A stretch of DNA of 64,000 bases from Methanothrix harundinacea 6Ac (GTDB lineage Archaea; Halobacteriota; Methanosarcinia; Methanotrichales; Methanotrichaceae). Numbering within the stretch: the stretch's first letter is position 1; every line of letters starts with the position of its first letter. The stretch lies in assembly GCF_000235565.1 (NCBI RefSeq), contig NC_017527.1, positions 186,001 to 250,000 on the forward strand, written 5' to 3'. Position numbers and translations under genes: made by a program. Positions 25,075 to 32,801 of the stretch are shown in pieces. The notes beneath the pieces are model-generated. The model made no database searches and was not told the DNA's origin. It saw only the letters and a list, made by a program, of their open reading frames with translations.

Positions 25075-25827
25075 TCAGAGGCCCTTCATCGCCGAAGTGA
25101 TCTCGCGGACGAAGGCCTCGACGTCCTCGGACCTCTCGACCCCGGTCCCGGTGACGATGATCTCGGCCCCCGCCTCCACCAGGCGGCGGGCCGCATCCCC
25201 GGACCGGATCCCTCCGCCGACGATGAGGAGGGCGTCGCCGATGGCCCTCTTCGTCGCCGCCACCATCTTCGGGGGCACCGGATCCCCGGCCCCGGACCCC
25301 GCCTCCAGATAGACCATCCTCATGCCGAAGTACTTCCCGGCGAGGGCGTACGCCGCGGCCAGCTCGGGCTTATCTCTCGGGATCAACTTCGCGTCCCCGA
25401 CCCAGCCCACCGTCCCCCCCGGCTCGACGATGATGTAGGCCATGGGGATCGGCTCGAGGCCGTACTTATAGACCAACGGGGCCCCGAGGGCCTGGTTCTC
25501 AATCAGGTAGCTCGCGCTCCTGGAGTTGAGGAGGCTCATGAAGAAGACGGCGTCGGCGTTGGAACAGAGCCCCGAGACGCCGCTAGGGAAGAGGATCACC
25601 GGCAGGCCGGACTCCGCCCTGATCGACCTCACAGTATCCTCGAGGGCGCGGCCTGCCGCGCCGACAGACCCCCCGACCATGATGGCGTCGGTGCCCCCCT
25701 TTGCCGCCGCCTTGGCCATCCTGCCGGCGGCCTCGGGGCCCTGGGAGTCGGGGTCGATGAGGGTGAGGTGGGCAGCCCCTGCCGTCTCCACGGCCGTCGC
25801 CAGCATCCCCTCTACGGGACCGATCAT
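25075..25827 (-). CDS. geranylgeranylglyceryl phosphate synthase
   Basis: 250-residue TIM-barrel prenyltransferase that makes the first ether bond of archaeal lipids from sn-glycerol-1-phosphate and GGPP. Family motifs: LTLIDPDSQGP near the start, TDAIMVGGS, VILFPSGVSGLCSNADAVFF, AYIIVEPGGTVGWVGDAK, YLEAGSGAGDPVP, LIVGGGIRSG and IIVTGTGVE. The start is ATG 25827 (MIGPVEGML), with GAGGTC just upstream; the longer frame would run into the L40e gene. Group and size are typical of methanogens. It lies 23 bases after L40e in the same direction. Confidence 0.94.
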   Translation of the reverse strand: MIGPVEGMLATAVETAGAAHLTLIDPDSQGPEAAGRMAKAAAKGGTDAIMVGGSVGAAGRALEDTVRSIRAESGLPVILFPSGVSGLCSNADAVFFMSLLNSRSASYLIENQALGAPLVYKYGLEPIPMAYIIVEPGGTVGWVGDAKLIPRDKPELAAAYALAGKYFGMRMVYLEAGSGAGDPVPPKMVAATKRAIGDALLIVGGGIRSGDAARRLVEAGAEIIVTGTGVERSEDVEAFVREITSAMKGL

Positions 25828-25850
25828 GAGGACCTCAGCCCCCGGCCCGG

Positions 25851-25997
25851 CTACCCTTTGCTCTCCTTGGACTTGACGCGAAGCCCCTTGTAGCCGCACT
25901 TGCGGCATCGGGTTGAACGGGCGGCGTTTCGCGCGTTGCAGCGCATGCAGATCTTCATGTTCAGAAGTCGGTTTTCAGCCTCTGGAAATCGAGCCAT
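25851..25997 (-). CDS. rpl40e: 50S ribosomal protein L40e
   Basis: 48-residue zinc ribbon ribosomal protein, starting [20 protein letters not shown]. Cysteines in CMRCNARN and [10 protein letters not shown] form the C-x2-C...C-x2-C zinc site, and the basic ending KSKESKG fits L40e. It is followed 23 bases later by the GGGPS gene. Too short to be found by length-limited gene finding. Confidence 0.95.
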   Translation of the reverse strand: MARFPEAENRLLNMKICMRCNARNAARSTRCRKCGYKGLRVKSKESKG

Positions 25998-26095
25998 GGA
26001 AGTATCCTCTCTGATCTTTATAGCGGTTCGTCATCCCTGACGACGGATATCGCCAGACGGACCGCGGCGATATGAACCTTTTGGAGGGTTTCAGG

Positions 26096-26245
26096 CGCCG
26101 GGGTTGGGATTTTCCTGGGAGGGCTTTCCCGCCCCCCCATTTTGAACCCAAGCGTCCCAGAAGGGACAACAGGTCTCGAGCCTGCCGCGTTTGGACTCTT
26201 CAGACCCCTTGGAGACAGAAGATTAGTCCGCTCTGCCACCCCGGC
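26096..26245 (-). tRNA. tRNA-Ser(CGA) with two non-canonical introns
   Basis: Class II tRNA on the minus strand: acceptor GCCGGGG (26245 down) pairs with CCCCGGC, discriminator G at 26096, no encoded CCA. The anticodon arm GCAGG-CTCGAGA-CCTGT gives anticodon CGA, and the long variable arm GTCCC-TTCT-GGGAC marks a serine tRNA. Two insertions break the standard form. One is in the D-loop between GGACTAA and ACGCGG (about 31 bases), where GGACT/AGTCC and CTTC/GAAG pair with 3-base bulges AAT and AAA: a good bulge-helix-bulge. The other is in the T-loop between TTCAAA and TCCCAA (about 29 bases), containing a 9-bp hairpin. Removing both leaves a normal T-arm; the D-stem keeps one A-C mismatch. 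Confidence 0.85.
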
Positions 26246-26350
26246 TCCGGAGCTTCTTCTTCAAGCTTCTGGTTTATATCTGTTGGCCCGGCCCCCTCCA
26301 GCAGGATAGGCTTATGTGGGCGGGGCGCTAATTCCCGGCGGGAGATTTGG

Positions 26351-27574
26351 ATGGCCCTTCGAGATGATGCGCTGGAGTTCCACCGGAAATCAAGGGGTAA
26401 GATAGCCATAAAGAGCAAGGTGCCCTGCAGCACCCGCGAGGACCTGAGCCTCGCCTACACCCCCGGCGTCGCCGAGCCCTGCCGCGAGATCGAAAACGAT
26501 CCGGATAGGATCTACGACTACACCGCCAAGGGGAACCTGGTGGCCGTCGTCACCGACGGGACCGCGGTTTTAGGCCTCGGCGACATCGGCCCTGCGGCGG
26601 CGATGCCGGTGATGGAGGGCAAAGCGATCCTCTTCAAGGAGTTCGCCGACGTCGACGCCTTCCCCATCTGCATAGACTCAAAGGACCCCTCGGTGGTGGT
26701 GGAGGTGACCAAGAGGATATCCACCGTCTTCGGCGGGATCAACCTGGAGGATATAAGCGCCCCCCGCTGCTTCGAGATCGAGGACCGGCTGAAGCGGGAA
26801 CTGGATATCCCCATATTCCACGACGACCAGCACGGAACCGCGGTGGTGACGGCCGCCGCCCTCATCAACGCCCTCACGATCGTCGGAAAGGGGTTCGACG
26901 AGGTCCGGGTCGTCACCAGCGGGGCGGGGGCGGCCGGGGTCGCCGTCTCCAACTTCCTCATGAGCTTCGGCGTCGAAGACCTCATCCTCTGCGACAGAAA
27001 GGGGGTCGTCCACGAGGGCCGCGGCGACCTGAACCCCTCCAAGATGGAGATGGCGAAGATCACAAACCCCACTGGGGTGACCGGGTCCTTAGCCTGCGCC
27101 CTGGAGGGGGCCGACGTCTTCGTCGGGGTCTCGGCCCCGGGGATCGTATCCGAGGAGATGGTGAGGTCCATGGCCAAAGACTCCATCGTCTTCGCCATGG
27201 CCAACCCCGTCCCCGAGATCATGCCGGACCTGGCCAAAAAGGCCGGGGCGAGGGTCATCGCCACCGGCAGGTCCGACTTCCCCAACCAGGTGAACAACGT
27301 CCTGGGCTTTCCCGGGATCTTCCGGGGAGCTCTGGACGTCCGGGCGAGGGACATAAACGAGGAGATGAAGATGGCGGCGGCGAGGGCGATCGCAACGCTC
27401 GCGGAGCCGATCTCCGAGGACCGGATAATCCCCTCCCCCTTCGACCGGCGGGTGGTTCCGAAGGTGGCGGAGGCGGTGGCGAGGGCGGCGATCGAGTCGG
27501 GGGTCGCGAGGCTAGAGGTTGATCCTGCGGAGGTGGGCCGGAGGGCGGCGGAGAGGATCGGGCTATCGGGGTAG
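26351..27574 (+). CDS. NAD(P)-dependent malic enzyme
   Basis: 407-residue malic enzyme (malate to pyruvate and CO2, with NAD(P)). It starts MALRDDALEFHRKSRGKIAI after a GGAGATTTGG ribosome site at ATG 26351; the in-frame extension back to 26072 would run antisense through the tRNA-Ser gene. Motifs: CSTREDLSLAYTPGVAEPCR (with the catalytic Tyr), VTDGTAVLGLGDIGP, GKAILFKEFADVDAFPICID, PIFHDDQHGTAVVTAAAL and the Rossmann site TSGAGAAGVAVSNF. The last third is duplicated in a decayed form at 28618-29187. Confidence 0.93.
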   Translation: MALRDDALEFHRKSRGKIAIKSKVPCSTREDLSLAYTPGVAEPCREIENDPDRIYDYTAKGNLVAVVTDGTAVLGLGDIGPAAAMPVMEGKAILFKEFADVDAFPICIDSKDPSVVVEVTKRISTVFGGINLEDISAPRCFEIEDRLKRELDIPIFHDDQHGTAVVTAAALINALTIVGKGFDEVRVVTSGAGAAGVAVSNFLMSFGVEDLILCDRKGVVHEGRGDLNPSKMEMAKITNPTGVTGSLACALEGADVFVGVSAPGIVSEEMVRSMAKDSIVFAMANPVPEIMPDLAKKAGARVIATGRSDFPNQVNNVLGFPGIFRGALDVRARDINEEMKMAAARAIATLAEPISEDRIIPSPFDRRVVPKVAEAVARAAIESGVARLEVDPAEVGRRAAERIGLSG

Positions 27575-27710
27575 ACGGCGGCGAGGGAGGGGGAGGCAAA
27601 AAAAATGAAAGTAGGAACGCTGAGGCCTCCCGGATTTGCGTCGTTTTGTGATTCTTCATTATCTTTATATGGGATAGTGTAACACAACTAAGTGTGCGAG
27701 GTGAAGGTCA

Positions 27711-27869
27711 ATGGCCAAGCCCGTGGAGCTAGGATTAACTCTAGAAGGCAAAGAAGCGGATGAGTTCTTAAAGAACGAGTCCAACGCCGAGTTCACGTCT
27801 AGCCAGGTCGATCTATTCCGGGAAGCGAAGCGGATTTATAGATCGCATCGCACCCAATTTAAATTCTGA
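27711..27869 (+). CDS. putative antitoxin partner of a GNAT toxin
   Basis: 52-residue protein beginning MAKPVELGLTLEGKEADEFL. Its stop overlaps the start of the downstream GNAT acetyltransferase as TGATG (27867-27871), typical of a toxin-antitoxin operon. The C-terminal half, LFREAKRIYRSHRTQFKF, is basic and helical. The N-terminal LGLTLEGKEADEFLK could be a short ribbon-helix-helix. GAGGTGAAGG lies just upstream as the ribosome site. The role is inferred from position and size. Confidence 0.65.
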   Translation: MAKPVELGLTLEGKEADEFLKNESNAEFTSSQVDLFREAKRIYRSHRTQFKF

Positions 27870-28417
27870 TGGATCCGATCAGCGAAGATGAGCTCGGCAT
27901 TGAGCTTTTGAATGCCAGGTACAATCTATCGCTTTTTAATTCAGGAGACGCAGAATTGGATGATTTTCTTAAGAATGATGCCTTAAAAGAACAACAAGAA
28001 CTCCTGAGCAAGACCCATCTATGTTTCTACAAAAACCATGTCGCGGGTTTTTTCACAATAACGGCAGACTCAATACGAGTAAAAAAGGACAGACTGGATG
28101 AAAGCCAGATTGTCGAGGACTCCGAATATCCCGCCTATCCCTGCATTCTAATTGCTCGATTGGCCATAGACAAAAGAGTACATAAACGGGGTATCGGAAA
28201 ATTTTTGCTGTTGCTCATAATAGGTTTTGCCCTTGAGGGACCATTAGGATGTCGATATCTATCAGTTGATCCCAAAACCGACGCGTTAGAATATTATAAA
28301 AAATTCGGGTTTAACTTCTGGACCAGCAGCAAGCGAAGGATGTACTTGAATATTAGAGATGTTGCGCGGGAACTGAGACCTGATGAATCATTGGATCCTT
28401 GGATAACGAACGAATAG
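27869..28417 (+). CDS. GNAT-family acetyltransferase, probable toxin
   Basis: 182-residue GNAT protein. Acetyl-CoA-binding region: LIARLAIDKRVHKRGIGKFL (strand then the R-x-x-G-x-G/A loop), followed by LSVDPKTDALEYYKKFGFNF. The N-terminal ELDDFLKNDALKEQQELLSK and the AGFFTITADSI strand are characteristic of TacT/AtaT-type toxins that acetylate aminoacyl-tRNA. It is coupled to a small partner gene by a TGATG overlap. It is noticeably lower in GC than its neighbours, a sign of recent transfer. The catalytic outcome is a family inference. Confidence 0.8.
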   Translation: MDPISEDELGIELLNARYNLSLFNSGDAELDDFLKNDALKEQQELLSKTHLCFYKNHVAGFFTITADSIRVKKDRLDESQIVEDSEYPAYPCILIARLAIDKRVHKRGIGKFLLLLIIGFALEGPLGCRYLSVDPKTDALEYYKKFGFNFWTSSKRRMYLNIRDVARELRPDESLDPWITNE

Positions 28418-28455
28418 TCCATGATAAAGAAGGCCTCGAAAAAGAGAGGGTGAGG

Positions 28456-28623
28456 TCAGAGGACGTCCTTCTGGACCTCGCTCCTGATGTCCTCGAAGTC
28501 GACGAAGTGCATCCCCGAAACCTCCCGGAGCTCCCGGGCGATGAACCGCTTCGTGGACATGACCATGAACCTCTTAACCCTCGCCTGGAAGGGCTTGAGG
28601 GGCTGCTCGAAGTCGCCGTCTCC
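28456..28623 (-). pseudogene. 3' fragment of an NYN-domain gene
   Basis: On the minus strand, about 56 residues closely match the end of the intact protein encoded at 32139-32648: GDGDFEQPL...ARVKRFMVMSTKRFIARELRE and on to VQKDVL. There is no start region. The fragment is joined head-on to a malic enzyme fragment at 28612-28620. It keeps high similarity near its 3' end and is more diverged toward the joint. Not expected to be functional. Confidence 0.85.
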
Positions 28624-29187
28624 AGGTTCCTGATGAGCTTCGGAGTCCGCGACATCGTCCTCTGCGATAGCTTGGGCGTCATTCACCCCGGCCGCTCCGA
28701 CCTCAACTCCTCCAAGATGGAGATGGCAAGGATCACCAACCGCAAAGACAAGACCGGCTCCATCGCCGAAGCCATGGATGGCGCGGACGTCTTCGTCGGG
28801 GTCTCGGCCCCGGGGATCGTATCCGAGGAGATGGTGAGGTCCATGGCCAAAGACTCCATCCTCTTCGCCATGGCCAACCCCGTACCCGAGATCATGCCGG
28901 ACCTGGCCAAAAAGGCCGGGGCGAGGGTCATCGCCACAGGCAGGTCCGACTTCCTCAACCAGGTGAACAACGTCCTCGGCTTCCCCGGGATCTTCCGGGG
29001 GGCCCTGGACGTCCGGGCGCGGGAGATCAACGAGGATATGAAGATGGCGGCAGCCAGGGCGATCGCAAGACTCGCAGAGCCGATCTCCGAGGAGTGCATA
29101 ATCCCCTCGCCCCTGGACCGGCGGGTGGTGCCGAGGGTGGACGAGGCGGTGGCGAGGGCGGCCGAGAGGATCGGGCTATTGGGCTAG
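28618..29187 (+). pseudogene. C-terminal fragment of malic enzyme
   Basis: About 190 residues matching the last 45% of the intact malic enzyme (26351-27574): SRFLMSFGVRDIVLCDSLGV, GADVFVGVSAPGIVSEEMVR, AMANPVPEIMPDLAKKAG, VIATGRSDFLNQVNNVLGFP and so on to RIGLLG. The N-terminal catalytic half is missing. The frame stays open and could be read from antisense NYN sequence upstream, but that fusion is an accident. Blocks of near-identity with the parent (for example around 28795-28860) next to diverged blocks suggest gene conversion between the copies. Confidence 0.88.
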
Positions 29188-29263
29188 ACGGCGGGCGAAG
29201 GAGAGGGGGGCAGCCAGGCTGGAGGGCGAGGCCGAGGATCTGTAGAACGCGGCGCGGGTGGAG

Positions 29264-29431
29264 GTGTTGACGGTCTACCTCGGCCCGGTAGAGAAGATCA
29301 CCGCGAAGGGGCCGAAGACCTACGAGTACTATTTCACATTCTGGAAGATGGGGGTCAAGGTCGTCAACAAGTACATCGGCTCTCCTCGAAAGATGACCCG
29401 AGAAGCGGCCCCGCGAAGGCCCGGAAACTGA
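29264..29431 (+). pseudogene. fragment of a YIGSPRKM-type repeat protein (copy 1)
   Basis: A 55-codon frame with GTG start giving YEYYFTFWKMGVKVVNKYIG followed by SPRKMTREA. The same sequence recurs at 30100-30315 (YHFASWKMGDKVVKYIGSPR). Both resemble the short YYYLyW..GKkv.kYIGkp core found in small proteins linked to mobile elements. This copy has lost a base near its end, compared with the other (AAPRRPGN against AVTAKARKFKAK). Both copies flank the secreted protein gene at 29595. Confidence 0.5.
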
Positions 29432-29594
29432 AGGCGGAGGCTCTAGGGCTCTGATCCCCCTTTTAGTTATGTGACCCTACCAATCACCCCAGGTGAGATC
29501 AAGACATGAGACTGACGCAATCTATGTTCTTTTATCCAGAACTTCACCAAAAGACTTTTAGTTGGTCAATGTTATTTTATAGCGGGTAAAGGCT

Positions 29595-30041
29595 ATGAAA
29601 ACGAAACTACCGACGATCTCGGCAATACTATTAGTGCTAGGGCTATGCGTAATAACGCAGGCGGCACTAAGTACATCAGACAGTGATCAAGAGTGGGTAA
29701 ACATTGTAATAGTATCAGCAGCATTCTTGTCGCAGGACATGCAAGATATGTCTGTAGCAGCAGATGCATTGGACACCGATGCGCTTGCGGATGCGAGTTC
29801 CTCATTATATGGTCACTCAATAGCAGCCAAGCAGCTGAGCGTAAACTGCACAGTATCCTCTGACTATAGTACCTCTAAGCGCGAATTTGAACTCGCGCTG
29901 GACGATTTTGCGAATGCTGGGTTATATGGGTACATTGGTGCAACAGAAATGGATGCAGATTCTTTAGAGCTAGCAAGTGACTATATGACACGCGGCTCCA
30001 ACCACCTAACCGCTGCTACGGACGCACTTCCAGATGAGTGA
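29595..30041 (+). CDS. small secreted protein, unknown
   Basis: 148-residue protein with a signal peptide (MKTKLPTISAILLVLGLCVI then TQA). The mature part is acidic, rich in Ala, Ser and Asp, and mostly helical: SAAFLSQDMQDMSVAADALD, then LADASSSLYGHSIAAKQL and a closing SDYMTRGSNHLTAATDAL. The pattern looks like a helical-hairpin substrate-binding or extracellular protein. The gene has clearly lower GC than the surroundings and is followed by a strong terminator. No family recognised. Confidence 0.7.
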   Translation: MKTKLPTISAILLVLGLCVITQAALSTSDSDQEWVNIVIVSAAFLSQDMQDMSVAADALDTDALADASSSLYGHSIAAKQLSVNCTVSSDYSTSKREFELALDDFANAGLYGYIGATEMDADSLELASDYMTRGSNHLTAATDALPDE

Positions 30042-30065
30042 CAGTATCAAACACAACAAGCAGGA

Positions 30066-30088
30066 AGGAGCCCTCAAGGGCTCCTTTT
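30066..30088 (+). terminator. hairpin terminator
   Basis: Perfect 8-bp stem AGGAGCCC/GGGCTCCT with loop TCAA, followed directly by TTTT, 25 bases after the stop of the secreted protein gene at 29595-30041. Confidence 0.8.
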
Positions 30089-30099
30089 ATGATTGATAT

Positions 30100-30315
30100 A
30101 TGCTTACCGGCTCTCGCTACCATTTCGCATCCTGGAAAATGGGGGATAAGGTCGTCAAGTACATCGGATCTCCTCGGAAGATGACCCGAGAAGCGGTCAC
30201 GGCGAAGGCCCGGAAATTTAAGGCGAAACTCTGGAGCTCAGATTCCTTTTTTTGGTTATGTGGCTCACAGTCAATAAATGATCTATCGAGTCACATAACA
30301 AACCGCCATGACTGA
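30100..30315 (+). pseudogene. fragment of a YIGSPRKM-type repeat protein (copy 2)
   Basis: 71-codon frame that starts MLTGSRYHFASWKMGDKVVK and contains YIGSPRKMTREAVTAKARKF; after about residue 45 the sequence no longer looks coding. It shares about 80 bases with the copy at 29264-29431 in the same orientation. The protein core resembles the end of a small accessory protein, so both are probably relics of one mobile or duplicated gene. The GNAT pair, secreted gene and these relics make up a patchwork island. Confidence 0.45.
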
Positions 30316-30429
30316 TGTATCTGGAGCGTGAGGCCCGGATATACGAGTGGAACCGCCATAGGAAAGAGGAGAGGACGAGAGCGAGAGAAAGCTGCGCTCA
30401 CAAGCCTAAAAAGAAAGGTATGAAGAGGC

Positions 30430-31131
30430 TCACATCTTGAACATCAGTGTATCAAAGAAATGCAACACAGGCTCTTCAAACTTCCCTCTACTTACACTAT
30501 CACCTGGAGCAAGTACACCCAAGCTTAAAATCTCTAGTGTTTGCCCGGCCATTATCTCTTGCGTCCCAAACCGAACGGACAGCATCGTAATATTTGAGGT
30601 ATCTTGGTCCGCGAAAAAGTACATTATGCCATCGCCATATGGAGTTGTATCATTTATCCAACCACGTGGGTGCTCAACGCTAAAATAAACACTGTCGTAA
30701 GGCACGTAGGTTATATTATCCGAAACGTTCGCCACATCGGTGCCGCTGTTTTTAAAGGTAAGAGTATCTAAGAAATGTTGCGTGGGCTCATCGAGATATC
30801 CACTTTCTACGGTATTCAATGTTGATACAATCGCCAACACGATAATATCTGCACCTATAATGAGGTTAATCTGATGCAATATTACATCGTTGACATCTGG
30901 GTCAGAAGGATCCACACTATCAAAATCAACATTTATAAATTCGTACTCCCATCCACCTAATTCGGTCGCTAACGACCTTTCGGCATCCCAGTTGGACGGA
31001 TATTCTACACTAAAAGATGCCGTATCGTATACGGAATAGGCAGTGGTATCAGCATCATTTGCTGAAACGGCACTCACACCACAAAGGCAGAATATCATCA
31101 ATATACTGAATGCTAATTTAAGTTGCGTCAT
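30430..31131 (-). CDS. secreted protein with two PsbP-like repeats
   Basis: 233-residue protein with a signal peptide (LAFSILMIFCLCGVSAVSA). The mature part holds two related halves of about 100 residues. Each starts with a Y-D-x-x-x-F-S-V-E-Y/H-P-x-x-W element (ASFSVEYPSNWDAERS; VYFSVEHPRGWINDTT) and ends with HFLDTLTFK or HFFDTLMFK. This is the PsbP/DUF1795-like pattern of extracellular proteins. A paralogue lies 7 bases further upstream of its start, in the same direction. AT-rich codon use sets both apart from the genome average. Confidence 0.72.
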   Translation of the reverse strand: MTQLKLAFSILMIFCLCGVSAVSANDADTTAYSVYDTASFSVEYPSNWDAERSLATELGGWEYEFINVDFDSVDPSDPDVNDVILHQINLIIGADIIVLAIVSTLNTVESGYLDEPTQHFLDTLTFKNSGTDVANVSDNITYVPYDSVYFSVEHPRGWINDTTPYGDGIMYFFADQDTSNITMLSVRFGTQEIMAGQTLEILSLGVLAPGDSVSRGKFEEPVLHFFDTLMFKM

Positions 31132-31138
31132 TCATTTA

Positions 31139-31813
31139 TCACACCTTAAAACATAATGTCCTCATGAAATGCTGTACTGGCTCATCAAACTTACCGTTTA
31201 CCACACTGCTTCTTGAAACTCGCATTAGCATCGATACAGTATCTAAATTTAGTTTATCTGCTGTTCCAAAAGCAAAGGTCAGTGTCGTTGTGCTGTCCCC
31301 AAATAAGTACACATTACCAAGTGTTTTATCTTGCTTCCTATCAGTCATCCAGCCTTGCGGATACTCTGCACTTAAATAGATACCATCATACAACAAATAG
31401 GTTATATTTTGGTCATCATGTGACGTATTATCATTACTACTGTTAAAAACTAGCGTGTCTAAGAAATGTTGTGTGGGCTCATCAAAAGAACCGTTCTCGA
31501 TAGCATCGAGCGTCAATTTCATAAATAAGTCAATTCTATCTGCAGAGATCGTAAGGCAGATCTCATGGGCTGATGCATTCTCGAAAGGAGCAACTGGATT
31601 AACTTCACCAAGGTCAAGACCACGAAACGTGTACTCCAATCCTTCTTCTTCAACAGCCAAAGACCTTTTAACATCCCAGTTGGATGGGTATTCCACACTA
31701 AAATATTCACAATCATACGTATTATATACCATTCCAACAGCAACCGATACTACAATTGCGCCAAGAAGGCAAAACACGACCAACGCATCTATTCCCTTCT
31801 TTATGATGTACAT
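31139..31813 (-). CDS. secreted protein with two PsbP-like repeats (paralogue)
   Basis: 224-residue paralogue of the gene at 30430-31131. Signal peptide or anchor: ALVVFCLLGAIVVSVAVG. Two halves again open with CEYFSVEYPSNWDVKRSLA and IYLSAEYPQGWMTDRKQD and close with HFLDTLVFN and HFMRTLCFK. The two genes form a tandem pair 7 bases apart. The best interpretation is an older gene duplication following an internal duplication. Function unknown; surface location inferred. Confidence 0.72.
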   Translation of the reverse strand: MYIIKKGIDALVVFCLLGAIVVSVAVGMVYNTYDCEYFSVEYPSNWDVKRSLAVEEEGLEYTFRGLDLGEVNPVAPFENASAHEICLTISADRIDLFMKLTLDAIENGSFDEPTQHFLDTLVFNSSNDNTSHDDQNITYLLYDGIYLSAEYPQGWMTDRKQDKTLGNVYLFGDSTTTLTFAFGTADKLNLDTVSMLMRVSRSSVVNGKFDEPVQHFMRTLCFKV

Positions 31814-32138
31814 TTTTTGATCTCCATGAGTTTAGCTACATAATAGCTTAAATAAATTATCCATGGATCAATCGGTTAAGGAGGTTAAGCTACACAATCT
31901 CTCTATTTTTCACACTGTAGGCTTAGGTCAATTTTATACAGGACATTTTTAGAGAGCTTGAAGCCTGGGATGCGTATAGGATCACGGGCAATTAAAGCAG
32001 GAGACGTAGAGGCGTTGAGTTAACCGAGTTTTCATGAAGGCCTGAAGCTGGTCACCGGACGAGGTCCTGTAGCCCCCATCGGTCAGAGGTGGATTTGTAG
32101 AAAGATAAAAACAAAGGACAAAAAAGAGAAAAGAGGTC
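31814..32138. other. intergenic stretch without recognisable gene
   Basis: AT-rich upstream of the PsbP-like pair (with a promoter-like aataaattat around 31850), then GC-rich toward the NYN gene's 3' end. I see no open frame, RNA or repeat that can be supported here. Confidence 0.5.
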
Positions 32139-32648
32139 TCAGGTCTCCTTCTGGACCTCGCCCCTTATGTCCTCGAAGTCGACGAAGTGCATCCCCGAAA
32201 CCTCCCGGAGCTCCCGGGCGATGAACCGCTTCGTGGACATGACCATGAACCTCTTCCCCCGGGCCCGCAGGAGCCGGAGGGGCCGCTCGAAGTCGCCGTC
32301 GCCGCTGACCAGGATCGCCATGTCGTAGTTCTCGATGGTGTTGAACATGTCCAGGACGATCTCGATGTCCAGGTTCGCCTTCCTGATCTCCCGGCCGTCG
32401 TCGAGGACTATGATCTTCAGCTCCTTGGTGATGATGGAGTAGCCGATGTCCGCGAGGGCGGTCAAAAACCCCTGCTGCCTGGTGTCTGGCGGGTTCTCCT
32501 CCCCCACGTAGTAGTAGGCGTCGATGATCTCCCCGCCGGTCCTGTTCTCGATCCACCGGAGGAGCTTCTCGAAGTTGATCCACCACTTAAGCTCATCTTT
32601 CTGCATGTAAAAGACGTTCGCCCCATCTACGAATACCGATATTTTCAA
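32139..32648 (-). CDS. NYN-domain (LabA/DUF88-like) protein
   Basis: 169-residue PIN-like NYN domain protein, probably an RNase. Acidic active-site residues are seen in MKISVFVDGANVFYMQ (Asp and Asn near the N-terminus), NLDIEIVLDMFNTIENYDM and ILVSGDGDFERPLRLLRARG, matching the D-x-N ... D ... SGDGDF pattern of this fold. The closing segment RFIARELREVSGMHFVDFED is also found in a decayed copy at 28456-28623. RNA target and pathway are unknown. It stands alone, with an AT-rich promoter region upstream. Confidence 0.85.
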   Translation of the reverse strand: MKISVFVDGANVFYMQKDELKWWINFEKLLRWIENRTGGEIIDAYYYVGEENPPDTRQQGFLTALADIGYSIITKELKIIVLDDGREIRKANLDIEIVLDMFNTIENYDMAILVSGDGDFERPLRLLRARGKRFMVMSTKRFIARELREVSGMHFVDFEDIRGEVQKET

Positions 32649-32801
32649 TTATATTTCCCCTTTATTTTAAATGTAGTAACCATGGCGGCCGCCGTCGGCC
32701 GCCCATCGCCCTTCCGCGAGGAAGAATATCTGAGAATACATATAGTTTCCTGAAGTCCCATGAAGGGCCCAGACCTCCATAGCCCGCCTCTGGACGGTAT
32801 A

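Noticed and set aside
26072-26350. N-terminal extension of malic enzyme by 93 codons
   Set aside because: It runs antisense through the tRNA-Ser gene; the ATG at 26351 has a good ribosome site and matches family length.
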